NCBI RefSeq assembly: GCF_040869045.1
Contig: NW_027136968.1
Location: 393,099 to 457,098, forward strand
Source: Eurosta solidaginis
Lineage: Eukaryota; Arthropoda; Insecta; Diptera; Tephritidae
Direction of reading: 5' to 3'
DNA length: 64,000 bases
Notes under the pieces: model-generated
The model's database searches: none
What the model saw: only the letters and a program-made list of their open reading frames with translations
Told to the model about the DNA's origin: nothing
Program-made: the position numbers and the translations under genes
In this document: piece after piece, positions 41,233 to 53,900 of the stretch
Position numbering within the stretch: the first letter of the stretch is position 1
Layout of the letters: each line of letters begins with the position of its first letter

Positions 41233-41895
41233 GATCCTTTTTGAAATAAATGAAGTTTTTATTTGAATGACAAGAAATATATATCATGCAGGTTTCGTAA
41301 ATTTTTTCTTATCATCCTAGCTCTAGGTCACGGCGAAGGCAAGGAGGATGCCGCCGCGCCATCCGGCGCGCACCGCTTAACTTTAGAATTTAGTTTTAAG
41401 ACAAATCGGGGTCGAGGACGCTCGGGCGGAGTCTGGGCTGTTGCGTATCGCAAGGGGCCGGCATGTTTAGGCCCGAAGCCTAAATTCTTGTTAACTTGCG
41501 CCACCCTAATAGCACCATATTATCGACAACTAGTTCGCCCACATGCATGTATATGTGTACATTGGTAGGGTTATGTTGTCCGTACACATATACATGCATG
41601 CCGGTACATCTGTGTGGGAAGCTTCCCCTTAAACCCGGAGACTTTTCCCGCGGTTCAACGGTTGTTCTCGACAAGGCAACCGTCCAATTTTCCAGCGATC
41701 GTTGAGCGAATCACAGCTGACACCGTCCGAGGAGACCCTCCATATTTTTTATTATACAAGGTAAATTATTTTGTTCTTTGCAATTATTGCCACTTTAAAA
41801 TAAAGCATTATTTATAACTAGTAATATATCTCGCCTTTCTTTCTTTTATTTTATTTGCAATCGATTCCTAACACAATTGTGGTGCCTCCACTCCC
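41233..41895 (+). other. possible LTR / 3' noncoding end of the BEL/Pao-like element
   Basis: No supported gene. The stretch has an AATAAAGCATT near 41801 and ends CCTAACACAATTGTGGTGCC, which resembles an LTR end followed by a primer-binding site (TGGTGCC at about 41880). A perfect inverted repeat, CATGCATGTATATGTGTAC at 41542-41560 and its complement at 41582-41600, forms a 19-bp stem. It is missing from copy A. No second LTR copy is visible in the window, so this is a guess. Confidence 0.4.
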
Positions 41896-44800
41896 GTTCT
41901 AAAAACCGGTGAAAATTAAGCTCAAAAATTCCGTTACATAGATACAGGCCAAGCTAAGAAAATCGTGTTAATAAAGTTATGCGTTTTCCACATTATGTGC
42001 AAGGTTTCAAATCTATGGCCATTTGGGGTGGTCATAAGTTCAATTGACCTTATATCCGTTAACCTTATGTCACCCCACCATCACATTATTGCATTGTAAT
42101 CGAGCCTTGATACGTGAGCAAAGTTTCAATCAAACTTATGGCCATTCAAAGTGGTAATAAGGCCAATTGACCTTGTGGCCGTTGACCTTATGTCACCACA
42201 CCACCACATTAATGCTTTGTCATCGGTCCTTGATACTTAGTCAAAGTTTCAAATTAATTAAACTTCTAGAAACCGATAAAAATTAAGCTCAAAGATTCCG
42301 TTACATAGACACAGGCCAAGCTAATAAAAGCGTGTTAAAAAGGGCTCCAGTATGCTCTTTCGTAGATGTGCCATGCATCAAATTCTATCATTAATAAAGT
42401 AATGTGTTTTTCGCATTATGTGCAAGGTTTCAAATCTATGGTCATTTGGGGTGGTCACAAGTTCAATTGACCTTATGTCCGTTGACCTTATGTCACCCCA
42501 CCATCATATTATTGCATTGTCATCGAGCCTTGATACGTGTGCAAAGTTTCAATCAAACTTAGGGCCATTCAAAGTGGTAATAAGGCCAATTGACCTTATG
42601 GCCGTTGACCTTATGTCACCACACCATCACATTAATGCATTGTCATCGAGCCTTGATACGTGTGCAAAGTTTCAATTAAACTTATGGCCATTCAAAGTTG
42701 TAATAAGGCCAATTGACCTTATGGCCGTTGACCTTATGTCACCACACCATCACATTAATGCATTGCCATCGAGCTTTGATACGTCTGCAAAGTTTCAATC
42801 AAACTTATGGCCATTGAAAGTGGTTATAAGTCCAATTGACCTTATGGCCGTTGACCTTATGTGACCACACCATCACATTAATGCATTGTCATCAGTCCTT
42901 GATACGTATGCAAATATTCAAATTAATCAGACTTCTAGAAACCGGTGAAAATTAAGCTCAAAAATTCCGTTACATAGATACAGGCCAAGCTAAAAAAAGC
43001 GTGTTAATAAAGGAATGCGTTTTTCACATTATGTGCAAGGTTTCAAATCTATGGCCATTTGGGGTGGTCATAAGTTCAATTGACCTTATATACGTTAACC
43101 TTATGTCACCACACCATCACATTAATGCATTGCCATCGAGCTTTGATACGTGTGCAAAGTTTCAATCAAACTTATGGCCATTGAAATTGGTTATAAGTCC
43201 AATTGACCTTATGGCCGTTGACCTTATGTGACCACACCATCACATTAATGCATTGTCATCAGTCCTTGATACGTATGCAAATATTCAAATTAATCAGAAT
43301 TCTAGAAACCGGTGAAAATTAAGCTAAAAAATTCCGTTACATAGATACAGGCCAAGCTAAAAAAGCGTGTTAATAAAGGAATGCGTTTTTCACATTATGT
43401 GCAAGGTTTCAAATCTATGGCCATTTGGGGTGGTCATAAGTTCAATTGACCTTATATCCGTTAACCTTATGTCACCCCACCATTAAATTATTGCATTGTC
43501 ATCGAGCCTTGATACGTGAGCAAAGTTTCAATCAAACTTATGGCCATTCAAAGTGGTAATAAGGCCAATTGACCTTATGGACGTTGACCTTATGTCACCA
43601 CGCCACCACATTTAGCCTTTGTCATCGGTCCTTGATACTTAACCAAGGTTTCAAAATAATCAGACTTCTAGAAACCGGTGAAAATTAAGCTCAAAGATTC
43701 CGTTACATAGATACAGGCCAAGCTAATAAAAGCGTGTTAAAAAGGGCTCCAGTATGCTCTTTCGTAGATGTGCCATGCATCAAATTCTATCATTAATAAA
43801 GTAATGTGTTTTTCGCATTATGTGCAAGGTTTCAAATCTATGGTCATTTGGGGTGGTCACAAGTTCAATTGACCTTATGTCCGTTGACCTTATGTAACCC
43901 CACCATCATATTATTGCATTGTCATCGAGCCTTGATACGTGTGCAAAGTTTCAATCAAACTTAGGGCCATTCAAAGTGGTAATAAGGCCAACTGACCTTA
44001 TGGCCGTTGACCTTATGTCACCACACCATCACATTAATACATTGTCATCGAGCCTTGATACGTGTGCAAAGTTTCAATTAAACTTATAGCCATTCAAAGT
44101 TGTAATAAGGTCAATTGACCTTATGGCCGTTGACCTTATGTCACCACACCATCACATTAATGCATTGCCATCGAGCTTTGATACGTGTGCAAAGTTTCAA
44201 TCAAACTTATGGCCATTGAAAGTGGTTATAAGTCCAATTGACCTTATGGCCGTTGACCTTATGTGACCACACCATCACATTAATGCATTGTCATCAGTCT
44301 TTGATACGTATGCAAATATTCAAATTAATCAGACTTCTAGAAACCGGTGAAAATTAAGCTCAAAAATTCCGTTACATAGATACAGGCCAAGCTAAAAAAG
44401 CGTGTTAATAAAGGAATGCGTTTTTCACATTATGTGCAAGGTTTCAAATCTATGGCCATTTAGGGTGGTCATAAGTTCAATTGACCTTATATTCGTTAAC
44501 CTTATGTCACCCCACCATCACATTATTGCATTGTCATCGAGCCTTGATACGTGTACAAAGCTTCAATCAAACGTATGGACATTCAAAGTGGTAATAAGGC
44601 CAATTGACCTTATGGCCGTTGACCTTATGTCACCACACCATCACATGAATGCATTGTCATCGGTCCTTGATACGTATGCAAAGTTTCAAATTAATCAGAC
44701 TTCTAGAAACCGGTGAAAATTAAGCTCAAAAATTCCGTTACATAGGTACAGGCCAAGCTAATAAAAGCGTGTTAAAAAGGGTTCCAGTATGCTCTTTCGT

Positions 44801-46398
44801 AGATGTGCCATGCATCCACTTCTATCATTAATAAAGTAATGCGTTTTTCGCATTATGTGCAAGGTTTCAAATCTATGGCCATTTGGGGTGGTCATAAGTT
44901 CAATTGACCTTATATCCGTTAACCTTATGTCACCCCACCATCCCTTTATTACATTGTCATCGAGCCTTGATACGTGTGCAAAGTTTCAATCAAACTTATG
45001 GCTATTCAAAGTGGTAATAAGGCCAACTGACCTTATGGCCGTTGACCTTATGTCACCGCACCATCACATTAATGCATTGCCATTGAGCCTTGATACGTGT
45101 ACAAAGTTTCAATCAAACTTATGGCTATTCAAAGTGGTAATAAGGTCAACTGACCTTATGGCCGTTGACCTTATGTCACCACACCATCATATTAATGCAT
45201 TGTCATCGGTCCTTGATACGTATGCAAAGTTTCAAATTAATCAGACTTCTAGAAACTGGTGAAAATTAAGCTCAAAGATTCCGTTACATAGATACGGGCC
45301 AAGCTAATAAAAGCGTGTTAAAAAGGACTCCAGTATGCTCTTTCGTAGATGTGCCATGCATCCACTTCTATCATTAATAAAGGAATGCGTTTTTCGCATT
45401 ATGTGCAAGGTTTCAAATCTATAGCCATTTGGGGTGGTCATAAGTTCAATTGGCCTTTTGTCCGTTTACCTTATGTCACCCCACCATCACATTATTGCAT
45501 TGTCATCGAGCCTTGATACGTGGGCAAAGTTTCAATCAAACTTATGGCCATTCATTGTGGTAATAAGGCCAATTGACCTTATGTCACCACACCATCACAT
45601 TAGTGCATTGCCATCGAGCCTTGATACGTGTGCAAAGTTTCAATCAAACTTATGGCCATTCAAAGTGGCAATAAGGCCAACTGACCTTATGGCCGTTGAC
45701 CTTATGTCACCACACCATCACATTAATGCATTGTCATCGGTCCTTGATATATATGCAAAGTTTCAAATTAATCATACTTCTAGAAACCGGTGAAAATTAA
45801 GCTCAAAGATTCCGTTACATAGATACAGGCCAAGCTAATAAAAGCGTGTTAAAAAGGGCTCCAGTATGCTCTTTCGTAGATGTGCCATGCATCAAATTCT
45901 ATCATTAATACAGTAATGTGTTTTTCGCATTATGTGCAAGGTTTCAAATCTATGGTCATTTGGGGTGGTCACAAGTTCAATTGACCTTATGTCCGTTGAC
46001 CTTATGTCACCCCACCATCATATTATTGCATTGTCATCGAGCCTTGATACGTGTGCAAAGTTTCAAACAAACTTAGGGCCATTCAAAGTGGTAATAAGGC
46101 CAATTGACCTTATGGCCGTTGACCTTATGTCACCACACCATCACATTAATGCATTGTCATCGAGCCTTGATACGTGTGCAAAGTTTCAATTAAACTTATG
46201 GCCATTCAAAGTGGCAATAAGGCCAATTGACCTTATGGCCGTTGACCTTATGTCACCACACCATCACATTAATGCATTGTCATCGGTCCTTGATACGTAT
46301 GCAAAGTTTCAAATTAATCAGACTTCTAGAAACCGGTGAAAATTAAGCTCAAAGATTCCGTTACGTAGGTACAGGCCAAGCTAATAAAAGCGTGTTAA
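41896..46398. repeat. 123-bp satellite array with linker units, block B1 (largest)
   Basis: About 4.5 kb of 123-bp monomers interspersed with the linker that contains CCGGTGAAAATTAAGCTC, GCTAATAAAAGCGTGTTAA and GGGGTGGTCATAAGTTC. Two to five monomers lie between linkers, giving a loose higher-order structure; for example the blocks starting near 42405 and 43800 are nearly identical, pointing to recent unequal exchange. It ends at GCGTGTTAATTAAAAACACA, the same junction as in block A1. Confidence 0.9.
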
Positions 46399-46825
46399 TT
46401 AAAAACACATTGTTTATGTGATCTTTCTAAGAGTCTTCAACAAACCAACTTCTTCGATTATTTCTTCTACATCCAAGCGATATTACAATTCATTTTCAAT
46501 GGATATAAGGGAACGTATATTCAATCTTTCGTCAGACATTTCTTAACTTATTTATTGTCATAAAATATCGCAATTTTCTTACAAGCTATCGAGATTTAAT
46601 AATTAAAATTTATCGTCTATTTCAATATTACCTTCCAAAAAGTTATCTGTCTTATCAAATGCACATGGAGTCGGCCTAAAACACATAGGATGACCAATTA
46701 TGGTTCCCAATAGCACACCACATTCCGGAGTCCGGAATCCGGACATTTATCACGAAAAAATATTATTATTATTATTTTTGGTTTACCTTACATATTTAAT
46801 GCTCTTTTAATGGCGGAAAGTTTCA
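46399..46825. other. noncoding sequence after satellite block B1
   Basis: Counterpart of 20639-21030. No gene is seen. Confidence 0.55.
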
Positions 46826-47640
46826 AGATTCCTGCAGGAACGATAATGGCGACCTGGTAACTGACGAACACAGTGCTGGGTAAGACGAACCTGATACCCC
46901 GATCGCCGAAAAAAACGCTCCGGCATCCAACTAGTGAAGTGATAATGCCAATATCCCTACTAAAAAATCACAAGGTGCCAAGTAATGACGGGACACCCGC
47001 CGGGCTGTTCAAACATGTAGAATTGGTATAAGATAAAGAAGCAAAAAAGCGGGTCTTGCGGTAAACGAGGACAATGCGAAATTCTTGCTATTATCGTGGC
47101 CCTTGTAGCCACGTCACTGTTGACGGATATAAATTCGAGACTGTGAAGGAGTTGGTCTATTTGAGAAGCAGCATTAAAAGCAAAAACAATGTTGTCTAGA
47201 AATCAAACGGAAAATAACTATTGGCAACAAGTGCTTCTTTAGGCAATTGAAAACTAAAGTCCCCTCTCGACGAACAAAAATCTCGCTCTACAAGTCACTC
47301 ATCATACCTGTCCCGATGTATGGCTAGGAATTATGGAAGGTGTGAATAGGAGATGAGATGGCTTTTGGAATATTCGAGGGAAAAGTTCTCCGGAAGACTT
47401 ATAGTCCTGTCCGTGATGCCGCCGACGAGTATCGACGGAAGTATAATGATGATCTATATATGCTTTTTTGCTTGCGGATGGACGAATACGTTCCGGCCAA
47501 GAAAGATAGTAGCAGTTTGTAAGTAGAAGAAAGTGAAGACTTTCACTGAGTTGCGAGAGTCAGTTGGAGGAAGATTTGACTGGCGACTGTTATCGCAAAA
47601 TAGTGTTAGCTAACCTCACTGACTCAACGCACTTCATTTT
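46826..47640 (+). pseudogene. RTE-like LINE remnant, copy B
   Basis: Same decayed RT pieces as at 21031-21872, including the TAG after the VPMYG block and the internal deletion between fingers and thumb. A further 1-base loss (AATGTTGTCTAG against AATGTTAGTCTAG) and a deletion near 47465 damage it more. It is an inherited copy, not an independent insertion. Confidence 0.72.
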
Positions 47641-48879
47641 TATACTCAGTTGAGCAGAGCTCACAGAGTATAATAACTTTGATTGCATAACGGTTGGTTG
47701 TACAGGTATAAAGGAATCGAGATAGATATAGACTTCCACATATCAAAATCATCAGTATCGAAAAAAAATTTGATTGATCCATGTCCGTCCGTCCGTCCGT
47801 CCGTTAACACGATAACTTGAGTAAATTTTGAGGTATCTTGATGAAATTTGGTATGTAGGTTCCTGGGCACTCATCTCAGATCGCTATTTCAAATGAACGA
47901 TATCGGACTATAACCACTTGGTAGGTGAGTTGAACGTATGACGCGGAATAGAAAATTAGTAAAATTTTGGACAATGGGCGTGGCACCGCCCACTTTTAAA
48001 AGAAGGTAATTTAAAAGTTTTGCAAGCTGTAATTTGGCATTCGTTGAAGATATCATGATGAAATTTGGCAGGTACGTTACTCCTATTTCTACATGTATGC
48101 TTGATAAAAATTAGCAAAATAGGAGAACGACCAAGGCCCCTTTAAAAAAAAATTTTTTTTAAAGGCAAATTTTAACAAAAAAATTAATATCTTTACAGTA
48201 TATGATTAAATTATGTCAACATTCAACTCCAGTAATGATATGGTGCAACAAAATACAAAAATAAAAGAAAATTTCAAAATGGGCGTGGCTCCGCCCTTTT
48301 TCATTTAATTTGTCTAGGATTCTTTTAGTGCCATAAGTCGAACAAAAATTTACCAATCCTTGTGAAATTTGGTAGGAGCATAGATTCTAGGACGATAACT
48401 GGTTGCTGTAAAAAAGGGCAAAATCGGTTGAAGCCACGCCCAGCTTTTATACACAGCCGACCGTCTGTCCTTCCGCTCGCCGTTAACACGATAACTTGAG
48501 CAAAAATCGATATATCTTTACTAAACTCAGTTCACATACTTATCTCAACTCAGTTTGTATTGGTATAAAAAATGGCCGAAATCCAACTATGACCACGCCC
48601 ACTTTTTCGTTATCGAAATTTACGAAAAATGAAAAAAATGCCAAAATTCTATACCAAATACGAAAAAAGGGATGAAACATGGTAATTGGATTGGTTTATT
48701 GCCGCAAAATATAACTTTAGAAAAAACTGTGTGTGTAAAATGTGTGTGACACCTACCATATTAAGTAGAAGAAAATGAAAAATTTCTGCAGGGCGAAATC
48801 AAAAGCCCTTGGAAGCTTTGCAGGAATATTATTTGTGGTATTACATATATAAATAAATAACCAGTATCCGACAGATGAT

Positions 48880-49479
48880 GTTCTGGGTCACCCTGGTCCA
48901 CATTTTGTTCGATATCTCGAAAACGCCTTCACATATACAACTACCACCACTCCATTTTAAAACCCTCATTAATACCTTTAATTTGATACCCATATCGTAC
49001 AAACACATTATAGTCACCCCTGGTCCACCTTTATGGCGATATCTCGAAAAGGCGTCCACCTATAGAACTAAGGCCCACTCCCTTTTAAAATACTCATTAT
49101 CAACTTTCGTTTGATAACCATTTGTACAAACGAGTTCTAGAGTGACCCCTGGTCTACATTTATGGCGATATCTCGAAAAGGCGTCCACCTATAGAACTAA
49201 GGCCCACTCCCTTTTAAAATACTCATTAACGCCTATCATATCGTACGAACAAATTCTAGAGTCACCCCTGGTCCACCTTTATGGCGATATCTCGAAAGTG
49301 CGTCCACCTATAGAACTAAGGCCCACTCCTTTGAAAATACTCATTAACGCCTGTCATTTGATACCCATATCGTACAAACAAATTCTAGAGTCACCCCTGG
49401 TCCACCTTTATGGCGATATCTCGAAAAGGCGTCCACGCATAGAACTAAGGCAAGCTGCCTTTTAAAATACTCATTAACA
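48880..49479. repeat. 130-bp tandem repeat, copy B, first part
   Basis: About five units, same type as at 24830-25438, with small deletions in two units. It stops at TACTCATTAACA, where the LINE is inserted. Confidence 0.88.
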
Positions 49480-49481
49480 TC

Positions 49482-49772
49482 GGGTGGGAAAGATGCAAAG
49501 TGTATGACGCGATTAGCGTACTAATGTGCTACAAATGTAAAGGTTTCAATCATAGAGCATCAGATTGTAAAAGCGATGAAGCCTGCAATAGGTGCCATGG
49601 AAAACATAGTTCAAAAACGTGTGAAGAAACCCCCATAAATAAATGCCTAAATTATATAAAGGCCAAAGAAAATTTGAAGTTAGAAATAGACATTAATCAC
49701 GACACATTTGATAAAGAGTGCCCATGCTATATCAATAAATTACAAATAAAAAAACAAAAGCTCGGTTATTAG
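49482..49772 (+). pseudogene. LINE ORF1 C-terminal fragment with zinc knuckles
   Basis: The frame carries CYKCKGFNHRASDC (CX2CX4HX4C) and CNRCHGKHSSKTC (CX2CX3HX4C), followed by a third, degraded knuckle beginning CLNY. It ends at a TAG at 49770-49772. It is the RNA-binding C-terminus of a gag-like ORF1; the N-terminal part was never copied. Confidence 0.75.
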
Positions 49773-49786
49773 CAATTAAGAAATAA

Positions 49787-52610
49787 TGAAGGTGCCAATA
49801 TAAAAGTACAAAATAAAGAGAAAGCAGAGTTGAAGTGTATATACCTCAATACTAACAGTATTACGGCAAACAAAGCCGAAGTCCAAAGAATGGTGGAAGA
49901 AGAAAATCCCAGTATTGTGTTATGTGCTGAGACCCATATAATATAAGTGAAACAGAAATAAATATTATTGGATATAATCACGTTAGATGCGATTCGCATA
50001 GCCGACACACAGGTGGTGTCCTTATATACATTCATAAATTGATCGAATTTAAAGTAGTATTTAATAACAGTATTAATAATAATCTATTGTGTATTGTGAT
50101 TAAAACCCTAAAAAAACGATTAAATGGAAAATTGGTGTAGTATACCACTCACCAAACACAAGCGATGCTGATTTTATAAAACATATGGGCGAGGTGCTAG
50201 AAGAATATTTTTGTGAAACAGAAAACAATATTATTATAGGCGATTTTAACATAAATGTGAATGTACAGTCAACGTACACAAACCAGCTAAATCATACATT
50301 CGCGATAGCATCAATGCACCAACTAATTAAGTTTAATACAAGAGTAACAGAAGTGTCACAGACAAAGATAGACCTTCTTTATAGTAACAATGAAAAAATT
50401 GAAATAAAAAATCTAGAAAACCATAGAATATCAGACCATGAAACGATCTGCTTCAAAATGCCCGTTCAAGAAAGACACAAAATGAGAATATATGAAAACC
50501 GCGTATGCTGGGATAATTATACAAAGGAAAGTCTGGTTGCTCTTCTTAGGAATTACAATATATCGGAACTGAATAAATGTGATATAGGACTTAAAGTCGA
50601 AACTATTAACAATATCTTAGGGGATATAATGGCAACGCTTACCTCCGAGAAACGAGTGCAAATTAAATTAGTAAATAAATGGTATGACCGGTAGCTTACG
50701 GAGTTAAACAAATTAAAATATGAGCTTTACAAAATAGCACAGAGTACGAATGAGTGGGATAGTTATAGTTATACAAAACGTAGATATATAAAAACTTGTA
50801 AAAATAAAAAATAAGCAATACATGGAAAATAAAATAGCGCTTAATTGCAACAATCAAAGACTAATGTGGAAATGTCTTAAAGATGCCATAAACATGAGTC
50901 ATGACACAGCCAAATAAAACGTATAGTAATAAATAGTACAGCCATTGAAGGAGACCCCGATATCGCGACCCATTTGAATCAGTTCTTTGTCGAGAGCATC
51001 ACAACAATATGTAATACCATTGAACCAGCTACATCAGATGAATCCACAGAGGATATTAGGGGGGATGTTTTTGAACTGAAGCAAATAAATGTGGAACAGC
51101 TGTTGAGAACAGCAACTAATTTAAAAAATAAGTATGGAGGAAAAAAACTGGTAACAGAAGGTGTATACAAAGACAGTATGGAATATTTGGGATACGCTTA
51201 TACATGTATTGTTAATGAGAGCTTTAGAGAAGGTGTAGTCCCAGCATGGTGGAAAACATCGACAGTGATACCAGTTGAAAAAGTTAAAGGGACCGAAAAA
51301 CCAGAGGAAATACGGCCTATTAATACGTTGCCTAGTGATGAAAAGATTTTAGAGAAAATCGTAAAAGACCAGCTTCTCGATTACCTGAATTAAAATCAAA
51401 TTATTATATGTGAACAATCAGGGTTCAGAACCAAACACTCTTGTGAAAGCGCTCTAAACCTGGTTATAGCGGAATGGAAAGAAAGCCTATCAAACAAGTA
51501 ACAGTGTCGGTCTTCCTGGACCTAAAAAGGGCATTTGAAACCATCGACAGGGTCATCCTACTGAGGAAACTGCATAACATTGGGGTACGTAATACAGCAC
51601 TGCGGTGGTTTAAAAGCTACCTTTCTGGCAGAAAACAGAAAACCATAATTAGAAGCACATCGTCGCCGGAAGTTGATGTTGACATAGGTCTTCCACAAGG
51701 ATCTATTCTTGCTGCAATATTATTCATTGTATATATAAATGATATCAAGAGCTGTCTTAGCCACTGCAAGATACGACTCTTCGCAGATGATGCATTATTG
51801 ACAATAAGTTGTTCGTCGGAGATAGAAGCTATAACTAAAATTCAAGCGGACTTGGATGCTGTTTATAACTGGTTGTGTCAAATCAGCTTAAAATAAATAT
51901 TGAAAAAACGAAATGGATGACCATGAGAAGAAAGAATGCAGAAGAAAATAATATAGCCTTGAAAATAGCAAATAGTACCATACAAAAAGTCAAAGAAATT
52001 AAATACCTAGGAATTATAATTGATGAGAAACTTAAGTTCGATGAGCATCTGAAATATACAGAGGCAAAAATATCAAAAAAAAATTGGATTTATGTTCCGG
52101 ACATGCAAGCACGTCAGCAAATAATATAAAATTATGGTTTATAGGTCCATTATAGAACCTCATTTCATATACTGCCCTACGATATTATTCATGTTAGCCG
52201 ACTCGAACATCGCAAAACTACAGGTGAAACAAAATAAAGCAATGCGGTTTATTCTTAGTAAACGATATGATACCCCAATACATGAAATGCTGGAAAGTTT
52301 AAATTGGCTGAGTGTAAAGCAACTCATTGTATACTACACTCTAAAATTCATACACAACATGAAACTAGGCAACCTGCCGAAATATTTAAATGACCGAGTA
52401 ACATACAACAGCGAGGTTCATGACTACCACACAAGAAACAGGAATAACTTTCGTCTACCAGCTGTTCGAACAGATTTCGACAAGAACAATATATACTACG
52501 AGGGATTGAGAGAGTACAACGATCTACCATCTGAAATAAAACAATGTCCAAATATCAATAAATTTAAGAAATTATTATATAACTATTGCAAAGCACTACC
52601 ATTTAGATAA
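49787..52610 (+). pseudogene. LINE ORF2: endonuclease and reverse transcriptase (broken)
   Basis: The endonuclease starts with LKCIYLNTNSITANKAEVQR and SIVLCAETHI, then stops at 49944. It resumes with GGVLIYIHKLIEF, NNIIIGDFNINVNVQS, QTKIDLLYSN and NHRISDHETICFKM. RT motifs are KPEEIRPINTLPSDEKILEK, QSGFRTKHSCESALN, VFLDLKRAFETIDR, GLPQGSILAAILFIVYINDI and LFADDALLTI (active site intact), then IKYLGIIIDEKLKF. The C-terminus has YHTRNRNNFRLPAVRTDFDK and YNDLPSEIKQC and ends with TAA at 52608-52610. At least five stops or shifts (49944, 50690, 51390, 51890, 52127) inactivate it. Confidence 0.82.
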
Positions 52611-52676
52611 TGATCTCATACATACATGTACCTAATTTAGGTCTACAAGACCGTAAATAAATAAATAAATAAATAA

Positions 52677-53090
52677 ATTAACACCTTTCGTTTGATACCC
52701 ATATTGTACAGACGCATTCTGGAGTCACCCCTGGTCCACATTTATGGCGATATATCGAAAAGGCGTCCACCTATAGAACTAAGGCCCACTTCCTTTTAAA
52801 ATACTCATTAACACCTTTCATTTGATACCCATATCGTACAAACAAATTCTAGAGTCACCCATATAGAACTAAGCCCACGCCCTTTTAAAGTACTCATTAA
52901 CACCTTTCATTTGATACCCATATCATACAAACAAATTCCAGAATCAGCCCTGGTACACCTTTATGGCGATATCCCTATATGGCGTCCACCCATAAAACTA
53001 TGGCCCACTCCCTCTTAAAATACTCTTTAATACCTTCCATTTGATACACATGCCATACAAACACAATCCAGGGTTAACCTAGGTTCATTT
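52677..53090. repeat. 130-bp tandem repeat, copy B, second part
   Basis: The array resumes after the LINE with ACACCTTTCGTTTGATACCC and runs for about three units, one of them internally deleted near 52860. Confidence 0.85.
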
Positions 53091-53190
53091 TCCTACATGG
53101 TGATTTTCCCTTATTTTGTCTCCATAGCTCTCAGCTGAGTATGCAATGTTCGGTTACACCCGAACTTAGCCTTCCTTACTTGTTATATAA

Positions 53191-53900
53191 AAGAAGAAGT
53201 GCTTTATGTTGAATTTTGGCAGGATTTACAGATCACGTCCGGATATTTTTGCTTACATTTTACTCCTTCTATTTTCATTCCGTTCGAAAAAAAAAACAAA
53301 AACTGTAAGTAAAATGTGAACAAACATGTCTCAAAACACGAACAATGAATTCACGTCATTTCATCCAATCTTCACTTGTAAGCAATCATCTTTTCATACG
53401 TATGCAATGAAAACTTCAACCAAAAGGTATAAGGTTGTAGTACTATTTAGTTTTCAACTCGATCCAAATAAACCTTTGAGATAAAAAAAATGTAGTAGGA
53501 GGTAAGAGCGGAGCAAATACTCCGATTGGAATAAAACCTGAACACTGCGTCAGCAATGGAACATGTTGTCACATGGCGGAAACATACAAGGTGGCAGCAT
53601 ATTGGCATACCTACAAACATAAATAAAAGTTCCATATACTTTGTTTTTGTAAATTCGATGGACTAATGTCAAAATCGTACTACGCCGGAAGTTCATGTAT
53701 CAAATAAAAAAAAATAAAAATCAAATCAGCTGTCCCACGGCGAGAAAATTTACTTCACAGCTAACTATAGTTTTTTGCTCCCTCAGTTTTTAATGTGGGA
53801 TCTGTTTATTGGATAATGCTACAATGCCACGAAGCCATAAGAAATATTTTAAAATAACTAATTCATCGTGAACTGCCAGCGCAAATGAGTGTACAAGGCA
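53191..53900. other. noncoding sequence between composite element and foldback repeat, copy B
   Basis: Counterpart of 26561-27290. No gene is seen; differences from copy A are single bases and small indels. Confidence 0.5.

Larger units (their letters stand above)
49480..52676 (+). mobile_element. non-LTR retrotransposon (CR1/Jockey group), 5' truncated, copy B only
   Basis: The insertion begins inside ORF1 and ends with an AAAT/ATAA-type repeat tail (about 52652-52676). ATTAACA at 49473-49479 and 52677-52683 is a short target duplication. Copy A has no such element here. The coding sequence is AT-rich, with many AAA/ATA codons. The CR1/Jockey assignment is based on RT style and ORF1 zinc knuckles; the exact clade is uncertain. 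Confidence 0.8.
47641..53190. mobile_element. composite noncoding transposable element with 130-bp repeats, copy B
   Basis: Counterpart of 23587-26560 with the left terminus preserved: TATACTCAGTTGAGCAGAG at 47641 is an inverted match to AGCTCTCAGCTGAGTA at 53126-53141. The right end is followed by the GTTCGG/CCGAAC hairpin and GGCTAAG-like sequence. The interior arms (47665-48840) are shared with copy A, including the CCGT microsatellite near 47785. The 3.2-kb LINE at 49480-52676 is a later insertion. Confidence 0.65.

Noticed and set aside
41263..41568. A 101-codon frame in the putative LTR as a gene
   Set aside because: It has no motif and crosses AT-rich noncoding sequence; copy A lacks the region.
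41896..46398. CRISPR-like array
   Set aside because: Repeats are 123 bp and contiguous, with no unique spacers; the sequence is eukaryotic satellite.
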